A stretch of 64,000 bases of DNA from Kribbella voronezhensis (GTDB lineage Bacteria > Actinomycetota > Actinomycetes > Propionibacteriales > Kribbellaceae). The notes beneath the pieces were generated by a model. The model did no database searches and was not told where the DNA came from. It saw only the letters and a list, made by a program, of their open reading frames with translations. The position numbers and the translations under genes were made by a program. Positions 25,241-34,978 of the stretch are shown here, one piece after another. Within the stretch, counting starts at the first letter, position 1. The number at the start of each line of letters is the position of its first letter. The DNA lies in contig NZ_SOCE01000001.1 in assembly GCF_004365175.1 (NCBI RefSeq), positions 4,595,403 to 4,659,402 of the forward strand. The letters are read 5' to 3'.

Positions 25241-26002
25241 ATGGGTGACGGGTTTGAGGTGGTTTGTGAGGTGGAGCCGCCGACGCGGCCGGATTTGCGG
25301 AAGGTTCGGCATCAGATCGGGGTGATGAGCCCGATCGCGGATGCGTTCTTGATTCCGGACAATCACATCGGGCGGGCGACGGTGTCCAGCGTGGCGGTGG
25401 CCAACGAGGTGCAGGCGATGGGTGCGCGCGGTATCGCTTGCTTGAACTCGCGGGACCGGAACCTGCTCGGGTTCCGGCGCGACCTGTTGACGGCGGCGGC
25501 GTACGGCGTGGAGCAGTTCCTGTTCGTCCACGGTGACGAGCCGACAGCGGGGGCGCGGACCAGCCAGTTGACCGTCCGGACGATGATCGAGGAGGCCCGA
25601 GCCACCTCCTTCCCCGGCATCGCGCCCTTCCAGGTCGGCGCCGCCACCCGCCTCCGCCCGATCCCCGCCTGGAAGGCGGAGGCCGACTTCCTGTACGTCC
25701 AGGTCAGCTACTCCCTCGACGACCTCCTGCGCTGGCGTGACACCGTCACCGCCGATATCCCGATCTACGCGGGCGTGATGGTCCTCGCCAGCGCCAAAAT
25801 GGCCCACAACCTGGCCGCCCTCCCACAGCTCACCATCCCGGACCACCTGATCGCCGCGGTAGAACAAGACCCGGACGCCGGCGTCGAGGCGGCCTGCGAC
25901 CACATCCTCCAGATCAAGGAATCGGGCGCCTTCGACGGCGTACACCTCGTCCCCGTCAGCCGCTACCGCCAGGTGGCCGCCCGCCTCGAGCGCGAGCTCT
26001 GA
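25241..26002 (+). CDS. methylenetetrahydrofolate reductase-like protein
   Basis: 253 residues with the MTHFR TIM-barrel pattern: N-terminal FEVVCEVEPPTRPD (catalytic-type Glu), then GARGIACLNSRDRN, FLFVHGDEPT, FQVGAATRL, FLYVQVSY and IYAGVMVLASAKMA. Shorter than MetF (about 290) and without the usual GNP/GGD flavin-binding details, so it may be a paralogue with another folate or methyl-transfer role rather than the housekeeping enzyme. Confidence 0.75.
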   Translation: MGDGFEVVCEVEPPTRPDLRKVRHQIGVMSPIADAFLIPDNHIGRATVSSVAVANEVQAMGARGIACLNSRDRNLLGFRRDLLTAAAYGVEQFLFVHGDEPTAGARTSQLTVRTMIEEARATSFPGIAPFQVGAATRLRPIPAWKAEADFLYVQVSYSLDDLLRWRDTVTADIPIYAGVMVLASAKMAHNLAALPQLTIPDHLIAAVEQDPDAGVEAACDHILQIKESGAFDGVHLVPVSRYRQVAARLEREL

Positions 26003-26207
26003 CCGGACCGCCACACCATCAGTGCCGCAGTTCGGCGGCGCCGCCTACGCTCAGGGCGATCCGACTTCCACCCCACTGACGGCCTGTCACGCAGCACTGA
26101 TGGCCTGGCGGTCCGCACCGTTTGGGCGGAGTACGCGCCTGTTCGTGCTCTCCCGGGGTGGGAGCGACTAGTCTCAGCGTGCAGAACCGACTGACGGAGG
26201 AGGAGGC

Positions 26208-26741
26208 GTGGCCGTACCTGGCAAGGGTCTGATCGATGGCTTGAAGGTCACCGCGAAGACGCTGTCCCGCCGCTCCGTCACCGAGCAGTATCCGGATGTC
26301 CAGCCGGAGCTCCCGCCGCGGTCGCGCGGAGTGATCGCGCTGATGGAGGAGAACTGCACCTCCTGCATGCTCTGCGCGCGCGAGTGCCCGAGCTGGTGCA
26401 TCTACATCGACTCGCACACCGAGACCGCGCCGTCGGTCGGTGAGCAGGCGCGCGAGCGGAGCCGGAACGTGCTGGACCGGTTCGCGATCGACTTCTCGCT
26501 CTGCATGTACTGCGGGATCTGCATCGAGGCGTGCCCGTTCGACGCGCTGTTCTGGTCGCCCGAGTTCGAGTACGCCGAGACGGACCTGCGCAACCTCACC
26601 CACGAGAAGGATCGCCTCCGCGACTGGATGTGGACCGTCCCGGCACCCCAACCGATCGACCCGGGACCCTCGGTGATCGAGCCCATCGACCCCGGACCGG
26701 GCGACGCCGCGCGAGTGGATGAGCCGAGGAGCGACGGGTGA
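26208..26741 (+). CDS. nuoI: NADH-quinone oxidoreductase subunit I
   Basis: Holds clusters N6a and N6b. Two complete 4Fe-4S motifs: C50-x2-C53-x2-C56-x3-C60 and C99-x2-C102-x2-C105-x3-C109. Start GTG 26208 after a GGAGGAGG site. A Pro/Asp-rich tail follows (from about 150). Opens a tight nuoI-J-K-L-M-N operon; it is 8 kb from nuoH. Confidence 0.96.
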   Translation: MAVPGKGLIDGLKVTAKTLSRRSVTEQYPDVQPELPPRSRGVIALMEENCTSCMLCARECPSWCIYIDSHTETAPSVGEQARERSRNVLDRFAIDFSLCMYCGICIEACPFDALFWSPEFEYAETDLRNLTHEKDRLRDWMWTVPAPQPIDPGPSVIEPIDPGPGDAARVDEPRSDG

Positions 26742-27277
26742 CCACTGCGCTCTTCTCCATCGCGGGGGCGGTGGCAGTGGTCGCGGCCGTGGTGGTCGTC
26801 ACCACGCGCCGGATCGTGCACGCCGCGCTCTGGCTGGTGGTCGCACTGGGCGCGGTAGCGGGCTGCTTCGGCGCCCTGCACGCCGAGTTCGTCGCGCTGG
26901 TGCAGATCCTGGTGTACGTCGGCGCGATCGTCGTACTGGTCCTCTTCGCCCTCATGCTGACCAAGGCACCCACCAACCCGCTGCCTGCGTTGACGACCCG
27001 CCGCAGCCCCTTCGCCGCCGCCGTCGCCGGCGTACTGTTCCTGCTCCTCGGCACCGGCATAGTGATTGCCTTCGGCAACGAGAAGATCAAGCCCGTGCCC
27101 GCCGGCGCCGCGGCGGATGTCGGTACTGCGGTGTTCCGCGTCTGGGTGTTGCCGTTCGAGGTCCTGTCGGTGTTGTTGCTCGCGGCATTGATCGGCGCGA
27201 TCGTGCTTTCCCAGCGGTCCGGCAAACTGTCGGAGCCTGATGAGACGGTGTCGTCCTCGGGGAAGGGGGACGACTGA
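26738..27277 (+). CDS. nuoJ: NADH-quinone oxidoreductase subunit J
   Basis: 179 residues, five transmembrane helices; conserved middle helix segment [47 protein letters not shown], the flexible helix needed for coupling in complex I. GTG 26738 overlaps nuoI by 4 bases; its stop shares a base with the nuoK ATG. Confidence 0.95.
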   Translation: MTTALFSIAGAVAVVAAVVVVTTRRIVHAALWLVVALGAVAGCFGALHAEFVALVQILVYVGAIVVLVLFALMLTKAPTNPLPALTTRRSPFAAAVAGVLFLLLGTGIVIAFGNEKIKPVPAGAAADVGTAVFRVWVLPFEVLSVLLLAALIGAIVLSQRSGKLSEPDETVSSSGKGDD

Positions 27278-27609
27278 TGCCGTTGGTCCTGCCGCTGCTG
27301 CTGGCGGTGCTGCTGTTCTGCCTGGGCGTGTACGGCGTGCTCGCGCGCCGGAACGCGATCACGATGCTGATGTCGTTCGAGCTGATGCTGAACGCGGTGA
27401 ACCTGAACCTGGTCGCCTTCGACGCCTGGCGTCTCGACGGCCTGGCGACCGGCCAGACGCTCGCGGTCTTCGTGATCACCTTGGCGGCCGCCGAGATCGG
27501 CCTCGGTCTGGCGATCGTGTTGCTGCTGTTCCGTGGTCACGGCCATGTCGACGCCGACCTGGCCCGTGATCTACGCGAGCAGCCCGAGCTCCAGGAGAAC
27601 GAGCTGTGA
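27277..27609 (+). CDS. nuoK: NADH-quinone oxidoreductase subunit K
   Basis: 110 residues, three helices; family pattern [35 protein letters not shown] with the proton-path glutamate in FELMLNAVN, and a second Glu in [18 protein letters not shown]. Overlaps nuoJ and nuoL. Confidence 0.96.
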   Translation: MPLVLPLLLAVLLFCLGVYGVLARRNAITMLMSFELMLNAVNLNLVAFDAWRLDGLATGQTLAVFVITLAAAEIGLGLAIVLLLFRGHGHVDADLARDLREQPELQENEL

Positions 27610-29372
27610 TCGCGACCGCCTGGCGGGTGATCGGCGTCGGCTTCTCCCTGCTGGTCATCCTGACCGCCGCCCTGCTGTACGGCGTGGATCCTCAGCAGGC
27701 CGATCTCGCCGGCAGCTACGCCGGAATCCACACCTACTTCACTTTCGGTGTCCGGACCGACGACCTGACCGTGCTGATGCTCGCCGTGGTCGGCGTCGTC
27801 TCGGCCTGCGTGCAGGTCTACTCGATCGGCTACCTGGAGAAACGCGTCGCGTCGTACACGGCGCTCGTCACGCTGTTCACCGCGGCGATGGTGACGGTGG
27901 TCGTCTCGGACAGCCTGTTCCTGCTGCTGATCGGGTGGGAGGTGATGGGTGCCTGCTCGTACCTGTTGATCGGCCACTACTGGGAGCGCCAGGACGCGCG
28001 CGCGGGCGCGATGAAGGCCTTCCTGATGACCCGGCTCGGCGATGTCGGCTTCCTGTTCGGCATCTTCGTGCTCGGTGTCGCCGGCGATACGTTCAAGATC
28101 TCCGACCTGCGCGCCGACGAGATGTCGTCGCCCGCACTGACCGCCGGGACGTTGCTGCTGCTCGTCGGCGTGGTCGGCAAGTCGGCGCAAGTGCCCTTGC
28201 AGACCTGGCTTCCGGACGCGATGCCGGGTCCGAGCCCGGTCAGTGCGCTGATCCACGCCGCCACGATGGTTGCCGCCGGCGTCTTCGTGATCGCCCGGCT
28301 GTTCGACCTGTTCACCGCCGCCGACGCGACGCTCACGGTGCTTGCGATCGTTGCCTGCGTGACCATGGTCTTCGCCGCACTCTGCGCGATGGCCGCGGTC
28401 GAGGTGAAGCGGGTGCTCGCCTGGTCGACCGTGAGCCAGTTGGCGATCATGTTCGCGGGGCTCTCGCTCGGCACCAAGGACGGTCGGCACGCCGCCCTGT
28501 TCCACCTGCTCACTCACGCGGCCTTCAAGGGCCTCCTCTTCCTCTGCGCCGGCGTTCTGCTGCACCAGATCGGCAGCGCGGCCTTCGTCGTACTCCGGCG
28601 CTACACCCGCCGCGGTGTGCTCAGGAAGGCGATGCCGGTCACCTTCGTCACGATGACGATCGGCCTCGGCGCGCTCGCCGGCGTACCAGGGCTGGCCGGA
28701 TTCTTCTCCAAGGACTCCGTGGTCGAAGCAGCCTGGGACCACGCCCGGGACGGATCCACCCTCGGCTGGGTCGTCCTGATCTCGGTCTGCCTCACCGCCG
28801 CGATGACCGCCTTCTACTGCGTGCGCCTGTGGCTCTGGGTCTTCTTCCGTACTCCGGCGCTCGCGGGCGCGCTGGGAGCGTTCGAGGCCGACGATCCGAT
28901 GGCGGATCTGGAGGACCCGGACACGTCCAAGCTGCACGACGGTTCCTGGCTGATGCTCGCTCCGCTGATCCTGCTCGCCATCGGTGCCGCTGGGCTCGGT
29001 TACGCCGACGGGGTGCACATCGACTGGCCGATCGCTCTGGTGACGACTGTGCTGGCGCTGTTCGGCGCACTCCCGGCGTACTCGTTGTGGCAGCGGGGTG
29101 CGGATCCACGGCCGGTGCTGCTGGAACGTGAGTTCGGCGTCGACTCGGCGTACCAGCGGCTGTTCGTCGTACCGGTGCGGTGGTTCGCCAAGCTTGCTGT
29201 CGGTGGCGACCGGGATGTGATCGGTGGTTATGTGCGGGCGACCGGCAAGGCCGGAACGCTCGCCTCCGAAGGCTTCCGGCGGCTGCAGACCGGCAATGTG
29301 CAGACGTATCTGACCGCGGCCGTGGTCGGTGTGGTCGCGCTCGCGATTCTCGCGGGGGTGATCGGCTCGTGA
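27606..29372 (+). CDS. nuoL: NADH-quinone oxidoreductase subunit L
   Basis: 588-residue antiporter-like subunit at the far end of the membrane arm. Conserved Glu in [20 protein letters not shown], Lys in [40 protein letters not shown] and in [13 protein letters not shown]. Slightly shorter than usual (about 610-650), with a compact lateral-helix end. GTG start in nuoK. Confidence 0.95.
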   Translation: MIATAWRVIGVGFSLLVILTAALLYGVDPQQADLAGSYAGIHTYFTFGVRTDDLTVLMLAVVGVVSACVQVYSIGYLEKRVASYTALVTLFTAAMVTVVVSDSLFLLLIGWEVMGACSYLLIGHYWERQDARAGAMKAFLMTRLGDVGFLFGIFVLGVAGDTFKISDLRADEMSSPALTAGTLLLLVGVVGKSAQVPLQTWLPDAMPGPSPVSALIHAATMVAAGVFVIARLFDLFTAADATLTVLAIVACVTMVFAALCAMAAVEVKRVLAWSTVSQLAIMFAGLSLGTKDGRHAALFHLLTHAAFKGLLFLCAGVLLHQIGSAAFVVLRRYTRRGVLRKAMPVTFVTMTIGLGALAGVPGLAGFFSKDSVVEAAWDHARDGSTLGWVVLISVCLTAAMTAFYCVRLWLWVFFRTPALAGALGAFEADDPMADLEDPDTSKLHDGSWLMLAPLILLAIGAAGLGYADGVHIDWPIALVTTVLALFGALPAYSLWQRGADPRPVLLEREFGVDSAYQRLFVVPVRWFAKLAVGGDRDVIGGYVRATGKAGTLASEGFRRLQTGNVQTYLTAAVVGVVALAILAGVIGS

Positions 29373-30907
29373 GTTGGTTGCTGATCGCCCTGCTCGCAGT
29401 TCCCGCGTTGACCGCTGCGTTGTTGTGGGCCTTGCCCGCCGGGACCGGCGAGCGGGTCGCCGCCGTCGTCGGGTCGGTGATCTCGGGCCTCGTGCTGATC
29501 GGCTCGGGCGTGCTCTGGTGGAAACTGGTCACGCCGGACGGACCGTCTCTGCTGACGGCGGGGCCGCTACCTCGGACGCTGCCCGGCAAGGTCCATGGGT
29601 ACGCCGAAACCGACGTCTCCTGGATCCCATCGCTCGATGTGCGGTTCCATCTCGGCATCGACACGATCTCGATGCCGTTGATCGCGCTGACCGCCCTGCT
29701 GGTCTTCCTCTGCTGTCTGTACTCCCTGCGCATCACGCCGCGCGCGGGCCGGATGCGGTCGCTGATCGCACTGCTACTGGTGATCGAGACCGGCGTGATC
29801 GGCACGTTCTCGGCGCTCGACCTGGTGTTGTTCTTCCTGTTCTTCGAGGTCGTGCTGATCCCGATGTGGCTGGTGATCGACATCTGGGGCGACGACCACG
29901 ACCCGGCCGGGCGGCGGCGCGCGGCGACCACCTTCGTGCTGATGACGGTGCTCGGGTCGGCGCTGATGCTGCTCGGTTTCCTGCTGGTGCATCGGCTGAC
30001 CGGGTCGTTCGACATCGAGTACCTGAGCAGCCATCCGTGGCGGAGCAGCGGCGGCACCGGTCTCAAGGCCGCGCTGCTGATCGCGGTCGGCCTGGCGGTG
30101 AAGATGCCGCTCTGGCCGCTGCACATCTGGTTGCCCGATGCGCACGCCAAGGCTCCCACGGTCGGCTCGGTGCTGCTGGCGGGCGTCCTGCTGAAGCTCG
30201 GCAGTTACGGGATGATCCGGATCCTGCTGCCGGTGCTGCCCGGCGACTCGGCCACCATCGCGCCGTACCTCGGCGGTCTCTCCACCGTGGCGATCATCGC
30301 CGGGTCGCTGGCGTGCTTGGCCCAGACCGATGTGAAGCGGCTGATCGCCTACTCCAGCGTCGGTCACATGGGCTTCATCGGGCTCGGCATCGCGACCATG
30401 TCGCCAGAAGGGCTGACCGGCGCGCTGTTCGCCAACATCGCGCACGGCATCATCACCGGCCTGCTGTTCTTCCTGGCCGGCGCGATCAAGGACCGGCACG
30501 ACACCAGCGACCTGCGCGCGATCGGCCGCGCGCTGTACGCGCGACTGCCGCGCATCGGTGGGCTGCTCACGTTCGCCTGCCTCGCCTCGCTCGGCCTGCC
30601 CGGGCTGGCCGGGTTCTGGGGCGAGATGCTGGTCCTCCTCGGCGCCTACCATCCCGGTGATCTGTTGCCTCGGACAACGTTCCTGGTGTTCATGGTGATC
30701 GCCGGAATCGGTACGGTGCTCACCGCGGCGTACTTCCTCCGCCTGGTCCGCAACCTCTGCCAGGGTGACCCGGCCGAGCATCCGGCCGCCGCCTTCGCGG
30801 TGGACCTGAGCCGGATCGAACTGATCGCCTGGGCGCCGCTGATCCTGCTCACCGTCTTCCTCGGCCTCTGGCCCTGGTTCCTGCTGCAGTACTGGACGTT
30901 CCTATGA
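29369..30907 (+). CDS. nuoM: NADH-quinone oxidoreductase subunit M
   Basis: 512 residues, about 14 helices. FFEVVLIPMWLVIDIWG (conserved Glu), LAVKMPLWPLHIWLPDAHAKAPTVGSVLLAGVLLKLG, and DVKRLIAYSSVGHMGFIGLG. GTG 29369 overlaps the nuoL stop (GTGA). One of three proton-pumping antiporter-like subunits. Confidence 0.96.
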   Translation: MSWLLIALLAVPALTAALLWALPAGTGERVAAVVGSVISGLVLIGSGVLWWKLVTPDGPSLLTAGPLPRTLPGKVHGYAETDVSWIPSLDVRFHLGIDTISMPLIALTALLVFLCCLYSLRITPRAGRMRSLIALLLVIETGVIGTFSALDLVLFFLFFEVVLIPMWLVIDIWGDDHDPAGRRRAATTFVLMTVLGSALMLLGFLLVHRLTGSFDIEYLSSHPWRSSGGTGLKAALLIAVGLAVKMPLWPLHIWLPDAHAKAPTVGSVLLAGVLLKLGSYGMIRILLPVLPGDSATIAPYLGGLSTVAIIAGSLACLAQTDVKRLIAYSSVGHMGFIGLGIATMSPEGLTGALFANIAHGIITGLLFFLAGAIKDRHDTSDLRAIGRALYARLPRIGGLLTFACLASLGLPGLAGFWGEMLVLLGAYHPGDLLPRTTFLVFMVIAGIGTVLTAAYFLRLVRNLCQGDPAEHPAAAFAVDLSRIELIAWAPLILLTVFLGLWPWFLLQYWTFL

Positions 30908-32355
30908 CGATGACCTGGACCGACTGGCAGGCGATCGCCGTACCGCTGGTGCTCGCCCTCGGCGCCGTCACCGTGCTGCTGGCCGACGCCTTGTGGCGGA
31001 CCGGCAGCAAGCAGGTCAGGCATACGGTGATCACGCTGATCACCGGAGCCGCGATCCTGTTCGGGCTCGCGTTCATCGCGGTGCAGCGCAACAGCCTCAA
31101 GCCCGCGTTCTGTCGGCCGGCGGTCGAAGGGCCGGCGCAGTGCAGCCTGGTCTTCGAGCCACTCACGGTCGGCTTGTGGGCGGTGCTGCTGTTTGGCGGG
31201 CTCGGAGTCGTCGGCCTGTCGGCGTACCGGTTGCTCGACGTCGACATCCCGGTGGGGGAGTACCACTTCCTCCTGCTCAGCGCGTTGACCGGGGCAACCG
31301 TTCTGGCCGGTGCGCGGGATCTCGCGACCGTCGTGATCGCGCTCGAGGTGGTCTCGCTGCCGAGCTTCGCGATGGTTGCCCTACGGCGCGACCGGCGAGG
31401 CTCCGAAGGTGCGTTGAAGGCGTTCCTGGTCTCGGTGCTGTCGACGGCCGTGATGCTGTTCGGGATCTCCTACCTGTACGGCGTGACGGGGTCGCTCTAT
31501 CTCCAGACGATCGTCACCCGGCTGCCCGCGATCGATCCGGACCTGCGCCGGGTGGCGTTCGCGGCCGGGTTGTTCGTGATCGTCGGGTTCGGGTTCAAGA
31601 TCGCCGCGGTGCCCTTCCACGGCTGGCTGCCCGACACGTACGCCGGTGCGCCGGTCGAGGTCGCCGCCTTCCTCGCGGTCGTGTCGAAGTCGGCCGGCGT
31701 CGCCGGACTCCTGGTCCTCGTCACTTTCGGCGTGGCGCCGAGCGGGTCGTCGTTGCGGACAGTGGTCTGCATCCTCGCGGCGGTCACGATGACGGTGGGC
31801 AATTTGGCCGCGCTACGCCAGGTCGAGGCCGTCCGGCTGCTCGCCTGGTCGTCGATCGGTCAGGTCGGCTTCCTGCTCGCCCCACTCGCGGTCGGCGACG
31901 CGCAAGCGGTCGTCGGCTACCTCGCGGCGTACGTCGTGGTCACGCTCGGCGCCTTCGGTGCAGTGGCAGTCGTCCAGCGGCATCGCCCGGCCGGTCTGCT
32001 CACCGACTACCGCGGCATGGTTCGCTCCGAGCCGGGCCTCGGTGTCGCGCTCGTCTTCTTCCTCGTCGTCCTGGCAGGTCTTCCACCAGGCCTGGCGGGT
32101 CTCTTCACCAAGTTCGCCGCGTTCCAGGCAGTCCTCGACGCCCACATCGGCTGGCTGGCCGCGGTGATGGCCGTCAACGTGATGATCGGCCTGGCCGTCT
32201 ACCTCCGCTGGATCGCAGAACTCTTCCGCCTCCCCGCCGACGACCCGTTCTCCGTCGACATCGAAAACCCCGCGGTCGCCGTCATCAGCACCTGCGCCGG
32301 CGCCGCTGTAGTCCTCTCCGTCCTCCCCAGCACCCTCTTCGCCCTGGTCACGTAG
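30904..32355 (+). CDS. nuoN: NADH-quinone oxidoreductase subunit N
   Basis: 483 residues, about 14 helices. VVIALEVVSLPSFAMVALRRDRRGSEGALKAFLVSVLSTAVMLFG, then FKIAAVPFHGWLPDTYAGAPVEVAAFLAVVSKSAG. Completes the nuoI-N run. Its 3' end overlaps the convergent nitroreductase gene by 8 bases. Confidence 0.96.
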   Translation: MTMTWTDWQAIAVPLVLALGAVTVLLADALWRTGSKQVRHTVITLITGAAILFGLAFIAVQRNSLKPAFCRPAVEGPAQCSLVFEPLTVGLWAVLLFGGLGVVGLSAYRLLDVDIPVGEYHFLLLSALTGATVLAGARDLATVVIALEVVSLPSFAMVALRRDRRGSEGALKAFLVSVLSTAVMLFGISYLYGVTGSLYLQTIVTRLPAIDPDLRRVAFAAGLFVIVGFGFKIAAVPFHGWLPDTYAGAPVEVAAFLAVVSKSAGVAGLLVLVTFGVAPSGSSLRTVVCILAAVTMTVGNLAALRQVEAVRLLAWSSIGQVGFLLAPLAVGDAQAVVGYLAAYVVVTLGAFGAVAVVQRHRPAGLLTDYRGMVRSEPGLGVALVFFLVVLAGLPPGLAGLFTKFAAFQAVLDAHIGWLAAVMAVNVMIGLAVYLRWIAELFRLPADDPFSVDIENPAVAVISTCAGAAVVLSVLPSTLFALVT

Positions 32356-32848
32356 GCACGGAAGTGATCCGGAAGACCGGGAACTGCCCGGCGATCCGTT
32401 CGAACTCCGTCAACGGCGCGTGCCGGTCGACCGGCAGATGAGCCCGAGCTCCCGGAGCGCACTCCAGGTAGCGGCGAAGAATGGGTGGTCGAGCGCCGAC
32501 CTCGACCTCCTCCAGTTGGACAGTCTCGCGGCGGCCGTGGCGCAGGAGCACGCGCCCGTTGGCCGCCTGGACGTTGCGTACCCAGTTCGTGTTCTCTCCG
32601 AGCATCGAAACCAGATAGCGCTCGCCCTGGTAGTCCGCGACGACAAGCGGGAAGGAGACGACGCGGCCCGTACGCCGTCCGGGCACCTCCAGGGTGACCC
32701 AGCTGCTCGGCGCGAGGCCACTCGCGAAGTGGACGGCCGAGATGCGGTTCATCGTTCGCGCCAGGCGATTCGGCCGCCCGCCGCGGTACAGCCAACGGTC
32801 GAACCGGTGCAGGCCCTTCGCCTCACCGGCATTCTTCTGAGTGCTCAC
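32348..32848 (-). CDS. deazaflavin(F420)-dependent nitroreductase family protein
   Basis: 166 residues with the Ddn/FDOR-A pattern: NRLARTMNRISAVHFASGLAPSSWVTLEVPGRRTGRVVSFPLVVADYQGERYLVSMLGENTNWVRNVQAANGRVLLRHG. Family members use F420 to reduce quinones or nitro compounds. Convergent with and overlapping nuoN, so probably unrelated to it. Confidence 0.88.
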   Translation of the reverse strand: MSTQKNAGEAKGLHRFDRWLYRGGRPNRLARTMNRISAVHFASGLAPSSWVTLEVPGRRTGRVVSFPLVVADYQGERYLVSMLGENTNWVRNVQAANGRVLLRHGRRETVQLEEVEVGARPPILRRYLECAPGARAHLPVDRHAPLTEFERIAGQFPVFRITSVPT

Positions 32849-32951
32849 GAACTCACGCTGACACCGACCCTGCCGCCCAACCAGGGCCGAAGGTCACCTC
32901 CACCGTGGACCGGCGGACGAGGCGAGTCGTTGAGGAAGCGTGTCCGCAGTA

Positions 32952-33569
32952 TCAGCTGAGGCGTGGCGCATCCGGATGATAGGCGCGTTGACGCTCGAGC
33001 GAGGCGTCGGCGAAGTCGCCGGAACCGTTCACGACCTCGCCCACTCCGACGCTCAGCCCTCGTGCCTTGCCGAAACCTTTGAGAACTGCGCCGCGATGGT
33101 CAGGGTCCGGATGAGACCAGTCGGCACCGCCGGACAGTTGTACCTGCTGCGCGGTGATCTGACCGAGTACCTGGCATCCGTCACCGAGGTCGGCAGGCGC
33201 GACGATCACGGGTGAACTGCTGATGCGGGTGCGGTCGCCGACGGTCAATCGCGAACCGGGTTGCCCGGCGACGAGGCGAGCGCCGCCTTCGCCGATGCGG
33301 TTGTGGTCGCCGATGACGATCGAGCCGCCGCCAGATGCGGCGATGAAGGTGCCCGGGAGCAGCGTGTTTCCCGAACCGAGCTCGCAGGAACTCTCTGGAT
33401 CACACTCGATCACGACCCCCGGGTAAAGGACATTTCCGTCACCCAGACGCACGCGGGTGCCCACCAGGACGGAGTACGGGTCGAGGATGATCGTGCCCGC
33501 CTCGGCCAGTTCCAGTAGCTCAGCAACGGTCCGGAGGCCGCGGGCGGTGCGCTGGTCGTCGATGATCAC
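32952..33569 (-). CDS. left-handed beta-helix (hexapeptide-repeat) protein
   Basis: 205 residues. Repeats of the hexapeptide type run from about residue 28 to 140 (ILDPYSVLVGTRVRLGDGNVLYPGVVIECD, then SIVIGDHNRIGEGG and LTVGDRTRISSS). Resembles the GlmU-type acyltransferase helix, without an N-terminal nucleotidyltransferase. Substrate unknown. Confidence 0.75.
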   Translation of the reverse strand: MIIDDQRTARGLRTVAELLELAEAGTIILDPYSVLVGTRVRLGDGNVLYPGVVIECDPESSCELGSGNTLLPGTFIAASGGGSIVIGDHNRIGEGGARLVAGQPGSRLTVGDRTRISSSPVIVAPADLGDGCQVLGQITAQQVQLSGGADWSHPDPDHRGAVLKGFGKARGLSVGVGEVVNGSGDFADASLERQRAYHPDAPRLS

Positions 33570-33662
33570 CCGCCGACATTACCTATCCGCAAGACCCGAG
33601 CACTCGCCTGAATGGTGGATTGGTGGGTGCTGGGGGTGCGGGGACCTGGCAGGGTAGGGGGT

Positions 33663-34682
33663 ATGACTTCGGAGCGGATCTATGTCGGTGGGTACACCAG
33701 TCAGGCGGGCGGCGGGGAAGGGATCGGGTTCGGTCCGCTCGACGCGATGGGGGTTGCCGCGGTGACCGAGGATCCGTCGTTCCTGACTCGGTCGGCCGAC
33801 GGCAGGTTCCTGTACGCGGCGAACGAGCTCGACGCCGGTCGGGTCAGTGCGTTCCGGATTCAGGACGACGGCTCGCTGGAGTTCCTCAACGACCAGCCGA
33901 CCGGTGGTGCGCATCCCTGCCATGTCGAGCTCGACCCGACCGGCGCGTTCCTGTTGTCGGCGAACTACAGCTCGGGGTCGGTCGCGATCCACCCGATCTC
34001 GGCCGACGGTTCGCTCGGCGAGGCGACCCAGTTCCTGCAGCGCGAGGGCACCGGGCCGAACCAGGAGCGCCAGGAAGGTCCGCATGCTCACCAAGTGACG
34101 TTCGACCCGGCCGGCCAGTACGCGTTCGACGTCGACCTCGGCTCGGACTCGGTACACGTGTCGACGCTGACCCCCAAAGGCCAACTGGAGGCAGTGGACC
34201 GTCTGGCGGTCCACCCCGGCGCCGGCCCGCGGCACATCGCGTTCCACCCGGGCGGCGGCGCGGCGTACGTGATCAACGAGCTGGACTCCACGCTGTCGGT
34301 CTGCAGCTACGCCGACGGCGGGCTGACCGTAGTACAGACGGTGTCGACCCGGCCTGAGGGTGCTGAGGGGGAGAACGCACCGGCCGAGGTGCTGGTGTCG
34401 GCCGACGGGCGGTTCGTGTACGGGTCGAACCGCGGCGACGACACCATCGCGGTGTTCGAGACCGGTGCCGACGGGATCGACGTGGAACTGATCCAGACGA
34501 TCCCCTCCGGTGGTTCCGGGCCGCGGCACCTTGCCTTCAGCAAGAATGGGACCGAGCTGTATGCGGCGAACGAGAAGTCGGACACCATTGCCGTCTTCGC
34601 CGTCGACCAGAGCAGCGGCGCCCTCACCGCAACGGGGACGCCGCTGAGCTGGCCCAAGCCGGTCTGCGTGCTGCCTGCCTGA
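33663..34682 (+). CDS. lactonase family protein (YbhE/6-phosphogluconolactonase-like beta-propeller)
   Basis: 339 residues from ATG 33663. Seven-bladed propeller with repeated FLYAANE / FLLSANY / FVYGSNR blades and the conserved HPCHVELDPTG, HAHQVTFDP, GAGPRHIAFHP and GSGPRHLAFSKNG motifs of the lactonase family. Likely hydrolyses a sugar lactone in the cytosol. Confidence 0.9.
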   Translation: MTSERIYVGGYTSQAGGGEGIGFGPLDAMGVAAVTEDPSFLTRSADGRFLYAANELDAGRVSAFRIQDDGSLEFLNDQPTGGAHPCHVELDPTGAFLLSANYSSGSVAIHPISADGSLGEATQFLQREGTGPNQERQEGPHAHQVTFDPAGQYAFDVDLGSDSVHVSTLTPKGQLEAVDRLAVHPGAGPRHIAFHPGGGAAYVINELDSTLSVCSYADGGLTVVQTVSTRPEGAEGENAPAEVLVSADGRFVYGSNRGDDTIAVFETGADGIDVELIQTIPSGGSGPRHLAFSKNGTELYAANEKSDTIAVFAVDQSSGALTATGTPLSWPKPVCVLPA

Positions 34683-34690
34683 CCGAGGTC

Positions 34691-34978
34691 TCAGACGAGC
34701 TTCTCGAAGAAGAACTCGTGCTTGAGGAACGACACGTCGTACTCGTGACCCGGCTGCGGCGGCAGCAGCTGCGCGGCCTGGAACAGCCGCCAGCCGTCCT
34801 TCAAGGCGTCCAGCCCGGTCCCGTACGGCGGTTCGTCGCTGTCACCCGTCGTCGGCGTGGTCGCCCCGGTGCCGTCGTACGTCGACCAGCCGACCACGCG
34901 CGAGTCCAGCGCGGACGAGGCCAGGTACAGCACGAGCACCTGCTGGCGAACGGTTTGCTGGGCAGTTGTCGTGGTCAT
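34691..34978 (-). CDS. small conserved-looking protein coupled to phytanoyl-CoA dioxygenase
   Basis: 95 residues; ATG 34978 overlaps the dioxygenase stop (ATGA). Acidic centre and an end reading HEYDVSFLKHEFFFEKLV. No signal peptide or helix of the membrane type. No family recognised; the coupling suggests a partner of the oxygenase. Confidence 0.65.
   Translation of the reverse strand: MTTTTAQQTVRQQVLVLYLASSALDSRVVGWSTYDGTGATTPTTGDSDEPPYGTGLDALKDGWRLFQAAQLLPPQPGHEYDVSFLKHEFFFEKLV

Noticed and set aside
27537-29018. Long leftward open frame opposite nuoL
   Set aside because: Rich in Gln, Arg, Asp and His with no domain; overlaps an unmistakable nuoL.
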